DNA from: CBDDFV01 sp965227335
Lineage (GTDB): Bacteria; Planctomycetota; Phycisphaerae; Phycisphaerales; SM1A02
DNA length: 64,000 nucleotides
Reading direction: 5' to 3'
Assembly: GCA_965227335.1 (NCBI GenBank)
Contig: CBDDFV010000010.1
Span: 186,001-250,000, forward strand
Below, in pieces: positions 60,101 to 64,000 of the stretch; positions within the stretch are counted from its first letter, which is position 1, and every line of letters starts with the position of its first letter. The translations under genes were made by a program, and so were the position numbers. The notes beneath the pieces were generated by a model. The model had not been told where the DNA came from. It did not search any database and saw only the letters and a program-made list of their open reading frames with translations.

Positions 60101-61219
60101 ATGACGAACGATCTGCCCGACACCGCCGCCTCCGAATTCCCTGACACGAGCCGTTCCCGCCCGGGGCGGTTCGTGATCGCGCTGGCGGTGGTGCTCGTCG
60201 CGCTGGTGTCGCTGGCGATCGTCGCCTCGGGCGATGACCGGCCGGAGGTCGTGCTCTACGTTTCCGCCGACGACTACGTCGCCCGTGAGATCGTGAACGC
60301 GTTCGAGGATGCGCACGACCTCCGCGTGCGGATGGTCGGGGATCTCGAAGCCCAGAAGACCACCGGGCTCGCCCAGCGGCTGCTCCGCGAGGCGGATCGT
60401 CCGCAGGCGGACGTGTTCTGGTCGTCTGAAGTCTTCGCGATGATCCAGCTCGCGCAGGACGGCGTGCTCGCGCCGCATGACTCCCCCGCCGTCGCCGACT
60501 GGCCCGCCTCCCTCCGCGGACGCGACGGGCTCTGGCACGGATTCGCGGCCCGGGCGCGGGTCATCGTTTATGCGCCGGACCGCGTCCCCGCCGACGTGCG
60601 ACCGATGCGGTGGCTGGATCTCACGCACCAGCGCTGGCGGGGACGGCTCGTCATGGCGGACCCGCGGTACGGCACGACGCGCGGCCACATGGGGGCGATG
60701 AAGGTCTACTGGGATCGCGCGGCGATGCCCGGTTTCTTCGAGGCGTACGTCGCGAAACTCGCCGACAACGAGGTGCGGATGCTCCCGAGCGGCAACGCGG
60801 GCGTCGTCGAAGCGGTCGCCCGCGGGGAAGCGGATCTCGGCATGACCGACACCGACGACGTCTGGGCCGCGCAGGCGAACGGTCTTGACGTCGCACTCAT
60901 CTACCCGACGCATGATCTCGAACCCGATCGGCCGGGGGCGGGCACGCTGCTCATCCCGAACTCGGTCGCGCGGGTCAAGGGCGGACCCAACCCCGACGCC
61001 GCCGCGATCCTGATCGACTTCCTGCTCTCGGCCGAGGTCGAACGCCGGCTCGCGGAGACGGATTCGCACAACGTGCCGACGCGTCCCGAGGTCGCGGCGG
61101 CGTACCCGCAGTACGCCGTCGACAACCCGCTCGACGTCGACTTCGCACGCGTCGCCGCCGTGATGGACGAGGCGGTCGCGTTCACGGTGCGCACGCTGAC
61201 CGGCGCGGCGGACGACTGA
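60101..61219 (+). CDS. ABC transporter substrate-binding protein, Fe(III)/FbpA-like
   Basis: A 372-residue type II periplasmic binding protein. One N-terminal helix (FVIALAVVLVALVSLAIVAS) without a clear cleavage site suggests a membrane-anchored form. The mature part has the FbpA/FutA pattern: VVLYVSADDYVAREIVNAFE, then DVFWSSEVFAMIQL, LVMADPRYGTTRGHMGAM and DTDDVWAAQANG. The tyrosine ligands of known iron binders are not certain, so the ligand (ferric iron or another anion complex) is open. Its stop overlaps the permease start by one base. Confidence 0.88.
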   Translation: MTNDLPDTAASEFPDTSRSRPGRFVIALAVVLVALVSLAIVASGDDRPEVVLYVSADDYVAREIVNAFEDAHDLRVRMVGDLEAQKTTGLAQRLLREADRPQADVFWSSEVFAMIQLAQDGVLAPHDSPAVADWPASLRGRDGLWHGFAARARVIVYAPDRVPADVRPMRWLDLTHQRWRGRLVMADPRYGTTRGHMGAMKVYWDRAAMPGFFEAYVAKLADNEVRMLPSGNAGVVEAVARGEADLGMTDTDDVWAAQANGLDVALIYPTHDLEPDRPGAGTLLIPNSVARVKGGPNPDAAAILIDFLLSAEVERRLAETDSHNVPTRPEVAAAYPQYAVDNPLDVDFARVAAVMDEAVAFTVRTLTGAADD

Positions 61220-63726
61220 TGGGACCGATGCGCCCGGCGGACATCGCGACGCTCGGGGCGCTGATCGTGGTGTGGCTCGTGACGGTCGGCGCGCCGATCG
61301 GCGGGTTGCTGCTGGCGTCGGGCGAGGCGCCGGGCGTGGACGCCGCGCCGCTGGAATCGCCCGGCGGCGACGCGTGGACCCTGGCGGTACGGTCGTCGAT
61401 GTGGGCGGGGGCGACGGCGATGCTGGCGGGCGTGCTGGGCTGGCGGGCGGGTCGGTGGCTGGGGGCGGCGGGTCGAGGTCGGCGCGGGGCGTGGATTGCG
61501 GTGCTGGCGCCGATCGCCGCGCCTGCGTACGTGATGTTCTGGCTGTGGTGGCAGTCCGTGCCGCCGGATTCGGCGCTCGCGGCGTGGGCGGCGCGGACGG
61601 GGCGTACGACATTGCTGCGCGAGGGTCTGCTCGCGGCGAGCCTCGTCGGCTGGTGCTGGCCGATCGTGGCGTGGACGGTCGCGGCGCACCGGGCGGGTCG
61701 GGGCGGGACGGACGAGGCGTTGCTCGGCCTCGATGGGGCACGCGGCGTGACACGCTGGCGGCAGGAGGCGCGGGCCGACGCGACGCCGCTCGGTCTGGGC
61801 ATGCTGTTCGTCTTCATCGTGACGCTCGGCAACACGACGGCGTTCGATCTCGCCCAGGTGTACACGACGGGCAATCAGTTGCGGTTCCTGCGCGACCAGG
61901 GTGGAGCGGGGGCGACGCTGGTCGGCGCGGCGGGACCGACGCTGCTCGTGCTGGGTCTTGCGATGCTGGCGGCGTGGGGGCTGGCGGGCCGGGGGGAGCG
62001 TCGGGCGCGGGACACGCCGGCGACGGCCCGTTCGCTTGACGGCGTGATCGGCGCGATGATCTGGGCGGCGGCGGTGATCGTCCCGGTGGTGGTGCTGATC
62101 GTCCGGTGGCCGGCGTGGTCGGCAGTGGGTCAGTTCGTTGACTTCTACGGGCGTGACTTCGTGAACACGTTCACGCTGGCGGCGATCACGGGCTTCATCG
62201 GCGCGGCGGCGACGGTGGGGCTCGCCTGGCGGGCGGCGGGACGCACGCGAGGCGCGACGTGGCTGATGCGGGGGTTCGCCGCGGGCTGGTGCGTGACGGC
62301 GGTGCTGCCGGCGACGCTGATCAGCACGGGGCTGGAGGCGGCGTTCAACCGGCCGGGGCTGGGCTGGGTGTACGGGTCGGCGTCGATCGTCGGCGTGGGG
62401 CTGCTGGGTCGGTTCCTGATCGTGGCGGCGTTCTTCGGGCGGGGGGCGGCGTCTTCGGAATCACGATCGGTGCGGGATTCCCGACGTCTCGATGGCGGGG
62501 ACGGATTCGTTTCGTATGTTCAGAGCATGGGTACGAGTGTGGGTTCACCATTGATCGCGGGCTCGGTCGCTGCGGGGGCGACGATGCTGACGCTGGGCAT
62601 GAGCGAGATCCACGTGACGGCGCAGGTGCAGCCGCCGGCGTTCCGCGCGCTGGCGGGCGGGGTGTTGAACGCGATGCACTATCAGCGGCCGGACACGGTG
62701 ATTCTGGCCACGGCGTTCGTGATGGGGCTGGCGATTGTCGCCGCGACGGCGATCGCGACGGCCCTGTGCGTGCGGGGGCGTGTCGGCGGTCGGACGGGGT
62801 GGGCGGCGATGGTCGCCCTCGTGGCGATTCTCGCGCCGGGGTGCAGCGACGGTCCGGGCGAACCGGGCGGCCGGCTGGAGCCGACGCTGGTGTTCGGGGC
62901 GAACGGAAGCGGGCTGGGGCAGTTCTTCTATCCGCGGGGGATCGCGGTCGATGCGGAGCGGGAGTACGTCTACGTCGTCGACAAAACCGCGCGGGTGCAG
63001 CGGTTCGGGTTCGACGGGATGCCGCAACTCGCGTGGTCGATGCCGGCGAAGGAGAACGGAAAGCCGACGGGTCTGAACGTGGCGCCGGACGGGCGGGTGT
63101 TCGTGGCGGACACGCACTACTGGCGGATCATCGCGTTTGATCCCGAGGGGCGGGAGGTCATGCGTTTCGGCGGTTACGGCGAGGGGCCGGGGGAGTTCAT
63201 CTATCCGACGGACATCGAGTTCGGCGCGGACGGCACGATCTACGTGTCGGAGTACGGGGGCAACGACCGGGTTCAGGCGTTCACGCCGGAGGGGGAGTAC
63301 CTCTTCGAGTTCGGAAGTCTGGGGGAGGGTCGGGAGGAGTTCCTGCGGCCGCAGTCGATGGCGTTCAGCCGCGACCGGTCGGAGCTGTTCATCGCGGACT
63401 CGTGCAATCACCGGATCGTGGTGGTGGATCCGCGGGGCGAGGTGCAGCGAATCCTCGGAGGCCAGACGGATCAGGGGCCGGGGCCGCTGCGGTATCCGTA
63501 CGATGTGGACGTGCTGGCGGACGGGTCGCTGCTGATTTCGGAGTTCGGCGGCAACCGGATCCAGCAGCTTGATCCGACGGACGGTCGATCGCTGGGGACC
63601 TGGGGCGTTCTCGGGGCCGCGCGGGGGGAATTGAAGTATCCTTGGGGGGTGGACGGTGCGGGCGGGAGGACGTTCGTGCTCGATTCGGGCAATCACCGGG
63701 TTCAGGTGATCGCCACGCCGCGGTAG
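61219..63726 (+). CDS. ABC permease fused in frame to an NHL-repeat beta-propeller, 835 aa
   Basis: Residues ~1-520 form an FbpB-like double permease with about 12 membrane helices and an EAA-like loop near residues 165-185; the second EAA loop is poorly conserved. Residues ~560-835 form about six NHL repeats (FYPRGIAVDAEREYVYVVD, YPTDIEFGADGTIYVSEYGG, RPQSMAFSRDRSELFIADS). Between them lies a perfect lipoprotein-type signal (WAAMVALVAILAPGC, Cys542), as if a secreted NHL lipoprotein had been joined to the permease without an intervening stop. Internal starts at GTG 62770 or ATG 62809 could also give a separate lipoprotein. No ATPase gene is adjacent. Confidence 0.85.
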   Translation: MGPMRPADIATLGALIVVWLVTVGAPIGGLLLASGEAPGVDAAPLESPGGDAWTLAVRSSMWAGATAMLAGVLGWRAGRWLGAAGRGRRGAWIAVLAPIAAPAYVMFWLWWQSVPPDSALAAWAARTGRTTLLREGLLAASLVGWCWPIVAWTVAAHRAGRGGTDEALLGLDGARGVTRWRQEARADATPLGLGMLFVFIVTLGNTTAFDLAQVYTTGNQLRFLRDQGGAGATLVGAAGPTLLVLGLAMLAAWGLAGRGERRARDTPATARSLDGVIGAMIWAAAVIVPVVVLIVRWPAWSAVGQFVDFYGRDFVNTFTLAAITGFIGAAATVGLAWRAAGRTRGATWLMRGFAAGWCVTAVLPATLISTGLEAAFNRPGLGWVYGSASIVGVGLLGRFLIVAAFFGRGAASSESRSVRDSRRLDGGDGFVSYVQSMGTSVGSPLIAGSVAAGATMLTLGMSEIHVTAQVQPPAFRALAGGVLNAMHYQRPDTVILATAFVMGLAIVAATAIATALCVRGRVGGRTGWAAMVALVAILAPGCSDGPGEPGGRLEPTLVFGANGSGLGQFFYPRGIAVDAEREYVYVVDKTARVQRFGFDGMPQLAWSMPAKENGKPTGLNVAPDGRVFVADTHYWRIIAFDPEGREVMRFGGYGEGPGEFIYPTDIEFGADGTIYVSEYGGNDRVQAFTPEGEYLFEFGSLGEGREEFLRPQSMAFSRDRSELFIADSCNHRIVVVDPRGEVQRILGGQTDQGPGPLRYPYDVDVLADGSLLISEFGGNRIQQLDPTDGRSLGTWGVLGAARGELKYPWGVDGAGGRTFVLDSGNHRVQVIATPR

Positions 63727-63888
63727 GCCTGGCGGTTCGAGGGCGGATTCGGGGACGTGGTCCGGTTCGCTGGTTTTGGTTCGCCGGCCGGCCGGCTGAA
63801 TTCGATGGTTGAGGGTCGCGGCAGACGCGGCCATGCAGACCGACGGGCAGACCCGCCGTTCAGAGACGTCCAGGTTCGCAGGTCCCTC

Positions 63889-64000
63889 ATGTTCGACTCC
63901 TACACGCTCGACTTCGAGAAACCCGGCTGGCTGCTGCTGTTGCTGCTGATCGCGCCGTGTTTCTATCTCGCGTGGAAGAGCGTGGGCGGGCTGTCGGCGA
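63889..64000 (+). CDS. BatA/VWA-type membrane protein, N-terminus only (runs off window)
   Basis: The ATG at 63889 begins a product with LDFEKPGWLLLLLLIAPCFY and LAWKSVGGL, the F-x-x-P-x-W-L-L-L-L start typical of BatA-like aerotolerance and VWA-domain membrane proteins. Only 37 codons are visible. The 162-base gap upstream holds no gene. Identification rests on this short N-terminal pattern and on the Gln-rich neighbour at 58309. Confidence 0.6.
   Translation, partial: MFDSYTLDFEKPGWLLLLLLIAPCFYLAWKSVGGLSA

Noticed and set aside
1..64000. tRNA, rRNA, tmRNA or RNase P RNA genes
   Set aside because: I looked for T-loop (GGTTCGA-type) sequences with acceptor stems and for conserved RNA cores in the gaps and found none; a covariance-model search would settle it.

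Overview
The window reads as a chromosomal segment of a GC-rich planctomycete, most likely class Phycisphaerae. Three secreted proteins carry paired dockerin-like calcium-loop repeats of the form D-x-D-G-D-G-x-V ... LL-x-AWG, which I associate with that class. Four small or medium membrane proteins carry a paired CxxC zinc ribbon typical of the same lineage. Peptidoglycan genes (murA, murD) and a Mla-type lipid transport module indicate a diderm envelope. This placement is inference from protein style; no rRNA or tRNA gene was seen.

Layout. 1-1586: two secreted dockerin-like proteins (minus). 1892-7020: F-type ATP synthase operon atpZ-atpI-atpB-atpE-atpF-atpH-atpA (minus), ending at a strong terminator without atpG, atpD or atpC. 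7336-12577: nuoI, a beta-helix protein, a zinc-ribbon membrane protein and a secreted helical protein (plus). 12576-14278: an aldehyde dehydrogenase gene bracketed by a roughly 98-bp inverted repeat. 14440-25042: YceI protein, lipoprotein, DNA polymerase III delta, FHA-GAF histidine kinase, a clpP pair, malate dehydrogenase and a thioredoxin-coiled-coil protein. 25150-27065: gmk and pyrB (overlapping) and a DUF1294 protein. 27066-29343: a 2.3-kb gene-free stretch with a 16-bp tandem array.

29344-32522: small membrane proteins, an M20 dipeptidase and a hypothetical protein. 32745-38238: sufBCDSU operon with a recognisable promoter and operator-like dyad. 38263-44364: EAL protein, plant-type ferredoxin-NADP reductase, fibro-slime protein, murA. 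44398-45455: a type II toxin-antitoxin pair between roughly 100-bp direct repeats. 45566-52349: a seven-gene minus-strand operon (three DUF4190-like proteins, MlaF-type ATPase, MCE protein, secreted lipase-like hydrolase, SpoU methyltransferase). 52473-58050: zinc-ribbon protein, murD, a metzincin-like protease, a coiled-coil secreted protein. 58309-64000: a Gln-rich membrane protein, an iron-type ABC binding protein, a permease fused to an NHL propeller, and the start of a BatA-like protein.

How it fits together. Housekeeping blocks (proton-driven ATP synthesis, Fe-S assembly, cell-wall precursor synthesis, pyrimidine and GMP supply, Clp proteolysis) alternate with lineage-specific secreted and membrane proteins. 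The least ordinary items are the permease-NHL fusion, the two repeat-bracketed gene cassettes, the tandem array, the truncated ATP synthase operon, the ClpP pair with one Asn-type triad, and a set of genes that seem to use TANNNT promoters 6-8 bases before an ATG without a Shine-Dalgarno (SD) sequence.
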